Shown piece by piece: positions 10,331-20,531 of a DNA stretch of 64,000 bases; within the stretch, counting starts at the first letter, position 1, and each line of letters opens with the position of its first letter. This DNA comes from Microglena sp. YARC. Taxonomy: Eukaryota; Chlorophyta; Chlorophyceae; Chlamydomonadales; Chlamydomonadaceae. The notes below the pieces were generated by a model, which saw nothing but the letters and a program-made list of their open reading frames with translations, was not told where the DNA came from and made no database searches. The position numbers were made by a program, and so were the translations under genes. The stretch covers positions 33,714,156 to 33,778,155 of the forward strand of contig CM039462.1 of assembly GCA_022414725.1 (NCBI GenBank), in the 5' to 3' direction.

Positions 10331-10899
10331 GTTTCGGGGTAGTCCGGAAGGTCGGGGTTGTCCGGAAGGTCGGTGTAGTGCACTATCGGAGAGTTCGGTG
10401 AGGTGGTAGGATAGAGATGGTGGAGAGTAGGGGGGGTTCATGAATCATAACGGGAAGGATTGGTGGTCCATTTCGGTAGATTCGGCGTTTGAAGTGTTCG
10501 GTGGCCAAGTCAGGCTTGTCATACGGATAGCTTTTGGTCGCACCATAAGGTGGAAGCATGTTGGTAAGGATATAATGGACATAGTGGTATGTCGGCATTA
10601 TCGGTACCTATGATATATGTAGGGGTATCAGGCACCAAGTGAAGTAGTATACCATCCATATCGGGACGGGGGAGGTGCTCGGGGATGGTTGTCAATAATC
10701 GCTCCTCATCCCGGGATATATACATCGGCATTGTATTTATCTGGCGGAGGTGCCTGTCAGTGATCAACCCGACAGGACTACGATCGGACTACTACAAGTT
10801 CACTTCCGGTTGTGGCATGGTCGGATGTCACATTCGGTTTCAGGTTCAGTTTCGGGTTCAGAGTGCAGGTTCGGGTACGGGTTCGGGTGTGGAAGGACG
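10331..10899. other. Decayed, low-complexity extension of second gypsy element
   Basis: Minus-strand frames exist but carry no motif I can name. The position is downstream (minus strand) of the RNase H start of the second gypsy element, so this may be its degraded RNase H/integrase region, mixed with GGTCGG and GGTTCGGG words. Confidence 0.3.
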
Positions 10900-10989
10900 G
10901 GGGAGGCCGTAATCAGTTAGGCAAGGAGTGGTGAATATGTGAGAGCAGTTTTGGTAGCCTCAAAAGTGGCGGTATGGGCATTAGTCCAT

Positions 10990-12196
10990 TAGAATCGGTT
11001 AGAGGAGGCTGTGATGAGAGTTGTCAACGGTGCCACAAGGCTAGAATATCCTTTGATATACGTCCGGAAATAGGTTGAAAGTCCAAGGAAGGATCGGAGG
11101 TTGGCAACGGTTTTCGGTTTTCGGTTTTCGGTGGCCAGGATATTATTGTATCGGTTTGGGAGGGATCCATCTTGAGGTGTCCATTTCCAACAATATGACC
11201 AAGGAATTTCATTTCGGATGTAAGAAATTCGCATTTGTGGAGTCTGCAATAGAGTTTCTCCTTTCAGAGGCTATCAAACACCAGTCGGAGGTGTTTCAGT
11301 GGGTCAGCCGGGAGTTTTGAAAATATCAGAATATCATCGAGGAATATAACCACGAAGTCATCAAGATGGTCCCTGAAAATTCGGTTCATAAGGGCTTGAA
11401 ATTCGGATGGCCCGTTACAGATGCCCATGGGTAGGACCATATATTCGAAGTGACCTATCGGTTTGTTTGAGAGCGGTTGTCGGAAGGTCAGATGGAAGGA
11501 TTTTCATTATGAGGAACCACTTGTAGATCGGCATCGGTATAGGTATCGGTATCGGTATCGGCATCGGCATTGGTATCGGCATCGGCATCGGGATTAGTAT
11601 CGGCATCGGTATCAGTATCGGTTTCGGATTTTGAGTGCATGTACTGGCCGGTAGTTGATGCACAGACGGAAGGAACCATCAGGTTTTGGTATGAACTGCA
11701 CGGGGGAGCCAAACGGAGATAAACTAGGTCAGATCTATCCTTTGGACAGGACATCGGTAACGGTTGTCTTGACTGCAGACATTTCTATTGGACTCATGCG
11801 GTAACAGTTTCGGTACGGTATGTTCGGTATGTTCGGTTGGAGAGGAATGAGTTCATCAATCTGGTCACGAAAAGGGGGTAAACCAGGGACTGCGGTGAAA
11901 ATGTCAGTGTAAGAGTCGGTAAGAGTACGGAGAGCTGCAGCTAGGGCATGTTCCGTTGGTTTAGTCTCAGCAGTCAAATTGTTGAGTGTTACATGGACAG
12001 TCTGAGACGGTATGTCACATGGGATTGTGCCAGATTGGGGGCGGTGGTCGGATGTGTGGTCAGGTTGTGGTCCTAAACTGATAGGTGGTTGTGATTGTTC
12101 CAAAAAAGGAAAGGAACCGCATCCTTGGCGGATTAGTTTACGGGCGCCCTTGGCGGTGATCATTTGCAGTGTGTTGGATGAGGGAAAGGATGCCAA
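10990..12196 (-). pseudogene. pol: Gypsy-2 reverse transcriptase fragments
   Basis: Minus-strand pieces: DIFTAVPGLPPFRDQIDELIPL and YRMSPIEMSAVKTTVTDVLSKG (RT entry, about 11760-11900), SPVQFIPKPDGSFRLCINYRP (about 11640-11710, shifted frame), a palm segment with FVVIFLDDILIFS encoded near 11318-11353, and KFLGHIVGNGHLKMDPS with FLGLSTYFRTYIKGYSSLVAPL (about 11030-11220). The catalytic Asp pair of the FLDD box is still encoded. A GGTATC/GGCATC simple repeat interrupts the domain at about 11523-11632, between the fingers and the palm. Confidence 0.75.
11523..11632. repeat. GGTATC/GGCATC hexamer array inside RT
   Basis: About 18 tandem hexamers of GGTATC, GGCATC and variants. It sits exactly between two conserved RT segments, so it expanded or inserted inside the coding region. 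On the minus strand it encodes alternating Asp-Thr/Asp-Ala. Confidence 0.85.
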
Positions 12197-12654
12197 GAAT
12201 TGGGCAAGTGCAATGTTGCATGACCAATGACTGGACCAGAGTCAAATCGGGTTTTTGAAACGGAGGATACTGTGAAGTCGAAGCTAGTTTGGTGACGAAG
12301 TGATAATGTCTGTGCACTCATGTCAATACGGGTTGGCGAAGGAATTGATTACCTAAGATGGGGTTAAATGTTGTGGACGGTGTGAAATTACCAAGTTGGA
12401 GTTTTGCAATGGCACGACCAATTATCGGTATGGTCTGTGGACTGCCAGCAAGGGAGACAGAAGGTAGGGGATATGATGTAATGGGGAGTCCTATCCGTTG
12501 GGCCATACGGAGGGTGCCAAAATTATGGGATGCACCAGTGTTACCCAAAATGGAGACTTTAGCATCTGCCAAGAGGTCGGAATAAACATTAGCCAGGGGG
12601 ATTGTAATTGTCCAAGCATGGACTAGCCAGTGTTGGTCGGATGGGTCAGTTTTA

Positions 12655-12830
12655 GGTCGAATAGGTCGGATGGGTCGGTTTTTGGTCGGTTGGGTCGGAT
12701 GGGTCGATCTAGGGTCGGTTGGGTCGGTTGGGTCGGATGGGTCGGTTGGGTCGGTTGGGTCGGATGGGTCGGTTGGGTCGGTTATGGGTCGGGTGGCTCG
12801 GATGGGTCGGTTTGGGGTCGGTTTGGGGAC
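12655..12830. repeat. GGGTCGGAT/GGGTCGGTT tandem array
   Basis: Runs of GGGTCGG followed by AT or TT, roughly 10-bp periodicity, mixed with GGTTTT variants. It is read in the minus frame as Asp-Pro-Thr-Asp/Ser repeats. Related TCGG words are scattered from 10.3 to 14.35 kb. Confidence 0.85.
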
Positions 12831-12856
12831 AGTCCCAGGCGTAGGTGGGCCGGTTG

Positions 12857-12858
<2 letters not shown>

Positions 12859-12899
<41 letters not shown>
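12859..12899. repeat. 41-nt poly-G tract
   Basis: An uninterrupted run of 41 G on the + strand, read as poly-Pro in the minus-strand frame. It is one of a dozen or so long G/C runs in the window. Confidence 0.95.
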
Positions 12900-12906
<7 letters not shown>

Positions 12907-12986
12907 GGTACTGTGTCAGGCGGGGGTGGGCCGGTTGCCGACTGGGGAGGCAGAGTCGGTTGCTGAGTCGGCACAGTGTTAGCCAC

Positions 12987-14094
12987 AGTGGATGGTCCGG
13001 CACCATGAAGTGATGAAGGTGTTCAGGTTCGGTGTCCGCACTGTTGCGGGTCATGCGTGGGGGCATGTCGGAGTCTGTTGAGTCGGAATGTGATAGATCT
13101 GTTAGTCAGATTAATGAGATCGGGGGAAGGCAGCAGGCCAGGAGTGGAATGGAAATCAGTCGGGAATATCACTATATCCGTCGGTGTGTGGAAGATGAAT
13201 TTCACGAGGGCCTACTGGTGAAGTGAACAATTCGGCACCAGAGGAGTCACAAAGGCAAGGTGAACTAATTTGCGGCAGGAGAAAAATTACGAGGGCCAGA
13301 TAAGCAAATTCGAGCTAGGAGATTCACGAGGGCGGTGTGAACAATGCGGCACGAGAGAATTCACGTACCAGTGTTGTCGGTGTTATCAGTTCTGTCTGTC
13401 AGGGACAGATTAGAGAACGGATTGGATGGGTCGGTGGATCGGTGTTGGGTGCCACGCAGTGCCGGTGGCGGTTTGGTTACTGTTCGCGTGCCTGTTCTTT
13501 TCAGACTGTCAGAGGTAAGGAAAAGAAAGGCCGGTTAATGACGGGATTGTCGGGGAAGGTCGGTGGTGTTCGGGAGCAGCAGTGTTTGAGAGGATCGGAT
13601 GGTTGTGAACGGTACCTGCTCCAATAGTCTCATTCTGAGGAAATGAGCAGTAGAGATTTCGGAAAGGTAGCCGGGCACGGGTGTCTGAGATTGTCGGGAG
13701 TACAGAGAGTGGCAGGTTGGGTAATCGGGCGTGTCTGTGGGGTCGTTCGGTTGCGGATTTAGGTCCCTGGGTGTAAGCAACAAGGAACTGGGGGGCGGGA
13801 ATCGGTGCTAACAGCATGCAGTGGCCTACACGGAATACACCTGGAGTAGTCGAAGGGTGTGCAAAAGCCGGAATCTTTGACGAAGCAAAATTAAACTGCA
13901 GGATGAATCGGATAATCGGTAGGGAGCCCCAGCTCCAAGGCTTTAACCTCGGCTCTAGAAACCACTTGTAGATGTCGGCGTCGGTGGACGGGAATAATAC
14001 TGAATAACTTCAGTTAGTCCTGGAGGGAGGATGTGATCCTCGATATACCAAAGTATACTCAGTGCGCATAGACTGACCTTCTGGAGTTCGGCTT
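12987..14094. other. No recognisable gene; probable gag side of gypsy-2
   Basis: Short frames only. By position on the minus strand this would be the gag region of the second gypsy element, but I see no capsid or zinc-knuckle motif. TCGGT words are frequent. A segment at about 13966-13980 shares the phrase CCACTTGTAGAT and following CGG words with 11517-11530, perhaps a short internal duplication. Confidence 0.35.
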
Positions 14095-14345
14095 CGGTTT
14101 ATATACTAATCGGAATCGGAATCGGTAGGTGGTCGGTAGTCGGTAGTCGGTGGTAGCAGTGTCGGTAGTAGTGTCGGTAGCAATGTCGGTAGCTGGTCGG
14201 TGGCTGGTCGGTAGCAGTATGTGGTAGCTGGTCGGTAGTCGGTGTGTGTGATGTGTGATGAGTAGCAGTGTCGGTGTCAGCTGGTCGGTAGTCGATGTGT
14301 GGTAGCTGGTCGGGAGTCGGTGGTCGGTCGTCTGTGTCGGTGGTC
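14095..14345. repeat. GTCGGTAG/GTCGGTGG minisatellite
   Basis: Irregular tandem array of GGTCGGTAGTCGGTG-like words with GTAGCAGTGTCG interspersed. It abuts the point where the copia integrase frame loses homology. Confidence 0.85.
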
Positions 14346-14349
14346 GGCC

Positions 14350-15415
14350 AGGCTACTACATACCTCTCCACATTTGCATTCTGCAGTGTATGCCAACGAT
14401 AACTCATGCACTGCACCAACCGACATCAGCCAATCCTCGAACCACTGTACTATAAACTCCTTAGCCCTGTCAGATCTCAGACATTTAAAGGCAAACCCAT
14501 GCAGCTGATTCATCCATCTGAGGATGATAGTTTGAACTGCTAAGGGAGCTTCATCCCGGGTCCTCAAGCACAATACCTCAGCATAGCCTGAGTATTGGTC
14601 TGTGAGGCACAGAATATAAAACTCCCCACGCAGGCCCCTAATATGAACTGGTCCCATGATGTCCAAGTGAAGGCGTTGGAGAGGTGCACGGATCTTAGTG
14701 GTGCTTTCTTTAGGAAAAGGGAGACGTTTGCCCTTAGCCTTCTGACAAGCATCACAAGGGATCTTAGCCAGTTTCTGCACCTGCCTGAGAGAGAGGGGTA
14801 AGTTCTTAACCATACCTTTCTTGACAAGTCTGCGCATGGCATCATAGCCGGGGTGACCCAGCCGCCTATGCCACAGCCATTCAGGAGTGGTAGGGATAAC
14901 AACTCCACCGTCCTCATCAACATCAAGTGCAAAAACTGGGCAATGGTCAGCACTAATCAAACAGCCACGGGTGGTGCTACAAGGCCTACAGGTAAACTTG
15001 TAAACACCATCACGGGAGGCAGGGAAAGACCAGAGAACAGAAGAGCCCTGAGTGGCAGTGCAACTAAGACTATCAAAAGAAACCTGGCAGTGGTGTGAAT
15101 GAGCCACAGCATTTACTAACAGGAGGTTCACCGGACAGTGAGGTATGTAGAGAACATTGGTCAGAGTGATTGAAGTTGGTAACCAATCACTACATAACAC
15201 AATGGATCCCATACCCTCTGACCGTTGAACTACCCCATCACCAAATCGAACTGCAGGACAATGTTCAGAAGCATTATACACAGTGAACAAATACTTATCA
15301 CCTGTGATAGACATTCCAGCTTCAGAGTCCACATGCCAGACACCCTCAGATAGGCTCGGGCTACACACATTAGAGAACTTTGTGGTGCAAGAGAATAGGA
15401 CAGAGCGTACCTCCT
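14350..15415 (-). pseudogene. pol: Copia protease remnant, GAG-pre-integrase and integrase core (truncated)
   Basis: Minus-strand frame. WHVDSEAGMSITGDKYLF stands where copia has the protease D-S-G-A motif; Gly is replaced by Glu, so the protease is probably dead. Next is the GAG-pre-integrase zinc region LWHRRLGHPGYDAMRRL ... IPCDACQKAK (HHCC). The integrase core has LHLDIMGPV (first Asp) and LRSDRAKEF (second Asp). The frame reaches AYTAECKCGEV and then runs into the GTCGG repeat, so the third catalytic acid, which follows AYTAEC in relatives, is lost. Confidence 0.88.
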
Positions 15416-16326
15416 AGTTCTTGGACATGGCAAACTCATCAATCTGAGCCTGCAAGGAGGACAACTGCTTTCGAGACAGCGTACCTGGAAGGGCCAAGGC
15501 AATGGGCACGGGCCCACTGCCCGGTGCACCAGCCTTGGTCTTTCGCAGGTGCGGGTGTTTCGTCCAGCAGCGGTCCTCCGAGTGGGTCTTCTTGTGAGGA
15601 CAAGGTCCCCAAGCGCAATCCAGGTATCTCTTGGTAGACCCGGAACCCTGACCACCAGGTCCCCGCCCACGCTGGAAAGCAGCATTGGCAGGAACAGGGG
15701 GAGTGTCCCGGGACCACCCAGGATGCCTGGGGTCCGACTTGGGAAGCGCTATGTTCAAGAAATCTAATGCCCTATATTCTGCAAGGCAGGTCCAGTAATC
15801 AACAGGCTGCGAGTGGTATAGCATCGTACCATATTTGATCCGCAAGGACTCGAAGCGAGGAAGACGAATCCCTTGAACGATAGTGTTCATGGCATGACGC
15901 TGAGTCTGTGGATACCCAGCACTGCGGAGGTCAGTGCAAAGACCGCGAACCGTGCGGAAGAAATCATCAACCTGCACAGAAGAGCTCATGTTTGCACCTT
16001 GAAGCTCGATGAGCATGAGAGGGACACGAGAGGCAAGGGCATCGGACTCTTTCTTCCGGATATCGATCAAGATATCCCGAGGAGAAGCAAAATCCTGATA
16101 CACCTTGACCATCGCATCCGTCATGTTAGCAAGCATCATAGTCAAACACATGAACTCCTGACGGTCCAGGGGCAGTGCACTAACACCCAACAGTGCAGGA
16201 TCTACACGAGACTCACCATGAGAGGCCGAAGTTCCAGCAGCAGGAGCAGGGGTCCTAGGAGCTAAAGACTCAGGAATCCCCAGAAAATACTCAGCAGCAA
16301 GACCAGCGTCATAAGCGCGCTGGTCA
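15415..16326 (-). pseudogene. gag: Copia gag, C-terminal part with zinc knuckle
   Basis: Minus-strand frame continuing from ITDQRAYDAGLAAEYF at its upstream edge (about 16325) through a helical UBN2-type gag core (VYQDFASPRDIL, LIELQGANMSSSVQVDDFFRTVRGL, GIRLPRFESLRIKYG). The C-terminal part is Gly/Arg-rich and carries a C-x4-C-x5-H-x4-C knuckle (CAWGPC ... H ... C) for RNA binding. It ends SKN with TAG at 15414. Its upstream edge is the right-hand side of a 10-bp target duplication, so it was once continuous with 17654-18968. Confidence 0.8.
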
Positions 16327-17653
16327 GTGATTTTCCTAAGGTTTTTGGACGATACATTAATAATCGTTTGGGTCCGATTCCTGGGTCTGCACTTTGGAAA
16401 CCTGAAAACATTAATAATCGTTTTGAACGATTCTGCACGATTACAGTTTTGCTGGAAGAAAAACGATAGACACTAGGGCAGTGCGCCCGTCGTACCGACG
16501 GCACCAGCCCCCCCCCCCCCCCCCCCCCCCAGAGCAGCTTGATTCGTGCAAAGCGGACACAGTGATGTAGGAATCAATGCGATGCCTTTCAGGTTTGCCT
16601 CGCGAGGGGACCCTTCCCGGCCCACCGACTCATTAATCCAATACTCGCTCGGTTTCTATAAAGCAGTCAGATTGCTGCAGGAATAAATGCGATGCCCATT
16701 ACTATCAGCTATGCCCGCGCTGGAATTAAGGGGTAGGGGGAAAAAGCAGGGATCAGCTGTCAGTCAGAGCTCCGGGGGAAATCTGTATACAGCGCGGAAT
16801 TTGTAGGCATTGATGCCGGAAGCGAGTAGAAGGGCACGCATTTCCGCCCAGTGCAAAGCATTGCTACAAGCCCAGTCAGAGCTTTGTTCCTGTTGCGAGT
16901 GAAAAAGGGCGTCAAGCATTCAATTCAACAGCAGCAGTTGTAATCGTTGCGGACGAATAGCTTCAGAGTGAGCGCTCGTAAGCGACTGAAGTTTGGTCAA
17001 TACTGGTATTTAACATGTGCCTGTCGCTGATTCGAAGCTCCCAGTGCTGGTCCATGCTTGTGTAGATTGAAAGATTTAGCGAGGAGCATGATGCCGGGGG
17101 AGCACGCGATGGAAAAGCAGTCAGCGAGCGAGGAAGAGTGGCAGCGCAGAAGGAGGAGAAGCGAGTGCTGTGACGGGGGAGCTGCAAGGTTAGGTGTTTA
17201 GCAAGAGCTAGCAGCGAAGTAAGTGGTGCGTCGGGGCGTAACAGCTAGCGAGCTCAAGGTTTCACGAAGCCGTTTGACGAGGTTATTTCTTGGGGTGGCC
17301 TCAACTTCCCCCTGCCCCTTTCGCCTCCCCCAGGATGACCTGGCTGGAATCTGTCCAGCGTGTCAACCAGCGTTCTGGTCAAGGCATGCTCACATGGGGG
17401 ATTTGGGATGCGCGATGCCTGAGCCAACAGTATGGCGATGCTAAACATTAATAATCGTTCTGCACGATGCTGCAGCCAGCGTTTGGGTCGACCGGAAACA
17501 TTAAAAATCGTGCATGAACGATGCCCGGGCCAAAGTTTCGCGAGCTCGAAAACATTACCCAGACCTGAGAAAACGATGGACCATTTCGCGAGAAACATTA
17601 ATAATCGTGCCTGCACGATTAATCGTGCTTAGGAAAAACGCTGGCGCTGGTCA
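16317..17653. mobile_element. Non-autonomous DNA-transposon-like insertion with 10-bp target duplication
   Basis: GCGCTGGTCA occurs at 16317-16326 and 17644-17653, both encoding the same Asp-Gln-Arg of the split copia gag, so it is a target duplication. The 1317-bp insert (16327-17643) has short imperfect terminal inverted repeats around TTTTCCTAAG / CTTAGGAAAA. Several subterminal copies of ACATTAATAATCGT lie near both ends (16352, 16408, 17446, 17590, with variants near 17492). A duplication of 9-10 bp and subterminal repeats fit Mutator-like elements best. It has no transposase. The interior has a 23-nt poly-C run (16508-16530) and nothing else recognised. Confidence 0.7.
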
Positions 17654-18518
17654 TCTAAGTTCCTGATAAGAGACAGGGACCGCGCAAAACCCACAACGAG
17701 CTGGAAATCAGGACGAACAGGACAGAGAGGGAGGGGCACCTTCACGAACTGGTAACCCCGCAGGTCAGTATTCCTACGCCCAATGCCACCAAAGGGCACA
17801 CCATTAGCAGGAGGGTAGTTGATCCCTGGCATAACAGGTCCTAGAAAAGCCCGACACTCAAGACCTAGCTCAGAGTATGCCATCACGCGCCTAGTGCGAC
17901 CCTTGCTATCAACATTAGCCTGAGTGGCTGCCCAGTCATATCCATCCTACCGTACAGAGTGCGGTCCAAGGAGTCTCCAGCATTTTGAGCCTGGCGGATA
18001 CCACGGCAGTCCCGCAGGGATAGACGCAGAGGAGGTCCTCCAGTGAGCAGATGCTCCCAAGAGTCGCATGACAGCGAAGGAGGCACCGGAGGTGGAGGAC
18101 CAGGAGCAGGTGGCAGCTCCACCGAAGGTGGAGGAGGAGGCTCCTGCGAAATGCCAGCAAGAGATGTGCGGACAACCGTAGCAGCAGTCTCTCGGGCACG
18201 AGTGTGGTAGGCACCAAGACCTCGCTCAGCAGGGGTGCGACCAAGATTCGGCTGAGGACCCAAGGGACCAAGGGACGAAGAACTCCTCAGTAGAGACGGC
18301 TTGGCCACATCCGGTAGGTCCGGTGGAGGAGGCGCAAACAAAGGGGCAGACGAAGGCTCAGGCCGTAACACAGGGGACGGATCAAGCGGAGGTGCCGACG
18401 GATGCTCATACACTGGAGAGACGGCGGAAGTGTTGAACACACGAGTAGCAGTGGAAGGAGTATCTCCACCGAAGTCACCACTCATAGCACTCTGCAGATC
18501 TTCATCATCATCATCATT

Positions 18519-18585
<67 letters not shown>

Positions 18586-18968
18586 AGGTCTTCATAGTCG
18601 TAGTCAAAACGGGCATCAGGTGGCGGAGGCCTTGTAGCATATTGGATGATCTGTTTCTGTACACAACACAGACCCATAAGGACATCCTCAACCTCAGGAG
18701 AGAGGCGTTGGACTGGAGAAGGAGCAGTAAAGTTGGAGAATTGATTGGGGGGGTTTGCTTCCACGATGGCGGAAGGAGACTCCTCTCCGGCAGCAGAGGC
18801 CGCTGGCGCGCAAGCATCAAGCCAATCAGAAGGAGCCCTGACCTCCGGAGGAAGGATCAGGTCGCAGCCATTGCTTATAATGACATTACGAATCCCGCGC
18901 GACCAAGAAACACCATTGTGAGGTGCGAGTTTCTCAAAGCCGGCGGGAGGTCCTCGCGGAAGTTGCAT
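17629..18968 (-). pseudogene. gag: Copia gag, N-terminal part with Asp-rich tract
   Basis: Minus-strand ATG at 18966-18968 opens a frame of about 361 residues: an acidic stretch (poly-Asp encoded by an ATC microsatellite), then Pro-rich low-complexity sequence, down to about 17940. There the frame shifts and continues as VMAYSELGLECRAFLGPVM ... SLIRNLDDQR, ending at the target duplication at 17644. No named domain is visible in the N-terminal part. Its role as the 5' arm of a copia gag is inferred from continuity with the zinc-knuckle half across the insertion. Confidence 0.6.
18504..18585. repeat. ATC/CAT microsatellite encoding poly-Asp
   Basis: About 27 trinucleotides of TCA/ATC, interrupted once by TTA, read as a run of Asp in the copia gag minus frame. 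Confidence 0.95.
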
Positions 18969-19378
18969 TGAATAGCAGTGGTAGAAATGAGGAACCCAGT
19001 AACCTATCAGCTAGAATACACTCCGTAGAGTGGACAGAGATGTTGCAGCGGAACAGACGCGCCAATCTATACACGGAGACGAGAATAGCGTTACAAGCAC
19101 AGGAGACCCATCAAGGGGCACCAGTGGTGAAAGGGGCGGCAGCCTGGAACCTAACAGGGTACAGGCTAGACAGCGTGTGTCAGTGGAACCGGTGACGCAG
19201 CCAACAGGAAGCTGTCACCTGAGTCATCAAAGATGACGCAGTCTACGGGAAGCTGGCACAGTACTGGCAGAGCCGATAGTTCTAAGGAAGTACAGAAGTA
19301 GTCACCAAGTCATAAAACGCGTGAGAGCACCGCAATTCATGCTGACACAGAGCCACTTCCCAAACAAGGACGGGACGA
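18969..19378. other. Copia 5' side and junction with LRR unit 1
   Basis: No gene. It should hold the copia leader and LTR, but no paired LTR exists to prove it. The last ~40 bp (CAGAGCCACTTCCCAAACAAGGACGGG-like) match the short upstream block conserved before the other LRR start codons, so LRR homology begins near 19338. Confidence 0.5.
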
Positions 19379-20531
19379 ATGAGCAAGGCACCACCACAAG
19401 TAGCACCATGTTTGACAGGGGAGCTCAGCAATGCCTTGTCCCAGCTACACCTTCCTCCGTCAGCGATGTCACTTCTTGACCTTCCAGCGCACATCCTGTC
19501 TGAAATTTTGGGCATCATAAGCGTCCGGGACCGAAATAATAAGTGGCTTTACAGAGGAGGAGACAAACATGACGACATCGCTTCGCTTCGCTTGACATGC
19601 CGCATGGTAATAAACAGCTTGGTGCTTGACAGAGCAACAAGAATGGTGCTCATTGGCCCTATAGAGCAGGTCGATGAGCTATCTTCCCTACCAGTGCCAC
19701 TGCTTCAAACTATGCCCAACCTGCAACTACTTGACCTGAAGCGATGCAATAGATCACCTCTCAACCTGGTGGGGCTGCCTACGGCGATCACAACTCTGAA
19801 CCTTGGGGGGCCAAGATCGAGGACAATGGAGATATATGGGTTCAGGATCGATGCTTGGGAGGACCCATATCCATGCACAGAAATTGACCTTTCACCGCTG
19901 TCAAAATGCATTGGCTTGACAGATCTTGGCATCTCCTCTTGCGAAGGAGTTGCAGATCTTTCCCCCCTGGCAGCATGCAAGTTACTGGAGAAGCTCAGCC
20001 TCTGCCGATACGAAGACCTAACTTCCCTCTCTCTCCTGACTTCTTCATGCACCAATATCCGCATTATGGACCTTTGCCAAACAAGTATCACCGACTTGAT
20101 TATTCCTCTGTCAGCATGCAAGGAGTTGGAGAAGATCGATTGCTCCTACACTCGAGTCTCTGACTTGTCTCCACTCTCTGTCTGCTTGAAGCTGAGGGAT
20201 GCCAATCAACTGCAGGGACACAAATGTTTCCGACATATCCCCTCTCTCAGCCTGCTTGGAACTGTGTATGGTCAACTGCTGGGACACTGATGTTCGAGAC
20301 ATCACAAGCCTTGCTGCCTGCCCTCAGCTGAGCAGAGTTCAATGCGACGAGCGTGTAAATGATCTACAACGGACAGGGACGGATAGAGAATACACGCATC
20401 CCAATGCACAGTATTACCACCCGGCTTTTCCAGAGGTTGAAATTGTTGTTCCATTAGAAGAATACGATTATGCGGATGAGTATAAACTTGAGTATAGCCG
20501 TGAGTGTTCAGATGATGAATATGAATTCTGA
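19379..20531 (+). pseudogene. F-box/leucine-rich-repeat protein, copy 1 (frameshifted)
   Basis: ATG at 19379 in the context GGGACGAATGAG shared by the sister copies. The N-terminus has an F-box-like segment (LLDLPAHILSEILGII ... IASLRLTCRMVI), residues about 32-80. Then come irregular LRRs of about 22-24 residues with the phrase LSPLSxC (TEIDLSPLSKCIGLTDLGIS, VADLSPLAACKLLEKLSL, ITDLIIPLSACKELEKIDC). F-box/LRR proteins usually present substrates to SCF ubiquitin ligases; that role is inferred. Relative to the copy at 51639 there are 4 extra bases near 20205, which shift the frame. The first frame ends at 20290, while the true continuation (VSDISPLSACLELCMVNC ... SDDEYEF) runs to TGA at 20529-20531. 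Confidence 0.75.

Larger units (their letters stand above)
10900..12986 (-). mobile_element. Second Ty3/gypsy element, minus strand, heavily degraded
   Basis: Reading on the minus strand from 12986 downward: a Pro/Thr/Asp-rich linker, a retropepsin-like region, the RT N-terminus, fingers, palm and thumb, then the start of an RNase H domain (F-x-W-T ... FEATKTALTYSPLLA near 10910-10990). This is the gypsy order. It is a different lineage from the element at 1.6-9.6 kb: the RT box is FLDD and the flanking sequences are unrelated. Stops, frame changes and simple repeats make it non-functional. No LTRs were identified. Confidence 0.75.
12318..12986 (-). pseudogene. pol: Gypsy-2 Pro-rich linker and aspartic protease
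   Basis: A minus-strand open frame of about 222 residues. The N-terminal two thirds are low complexity: poly-Pro from the G-run at 12859-12899, then Asp-Pro-Thr/Ser repeats from the GGGTCGG array. The C-terminal third looks like a retropepsin: VSILGNTGASHNF in the active-site position, then LAGSPQTIPIIGRAI and FNPILGNQFL as the flap/late strands. The catalytic Asp of D-T/S-G is Asn here (N-T-G), which would abolish catalysis. Confidence 0.6.
14350..18968 (-). mobile_element. Ty1/copia retrotransposon, minus strand, 3'-truncated
   Basis: Reading on the minus strand from 18968: gag N-terminal part, gag proper with zinc knuckle, protease remnant, GAG-pre-integrase and integrase core. RT and RNase H are absent, because the sequence stops inside the integrase and gives way to a GTCGG minisatellite. 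The order protease-integrase is diagnostic of copia. A 1.3-kb insertion splits gag. No LTR could be identified at either end. The insertion replaced the conserved upstream region of the LRR gene at 19379. Confidence 0.85.

Noticed and set aside
12630..13066. Gly-, Trp-Val- and Pro-rich proteins around 12.6-13.1 kb
   Set aside because: Products of the GGGTCGG array and the 41-nt poly-G. Only the minus frame with the protease-like end has support.
18402..18971. Plus-strand Ile- and Ser-rich frames at 18.3-19.0 kb
   Set aside because: Complement of the ATC microsatellite and copia gag; the minus frame carries the meaningful sequence.
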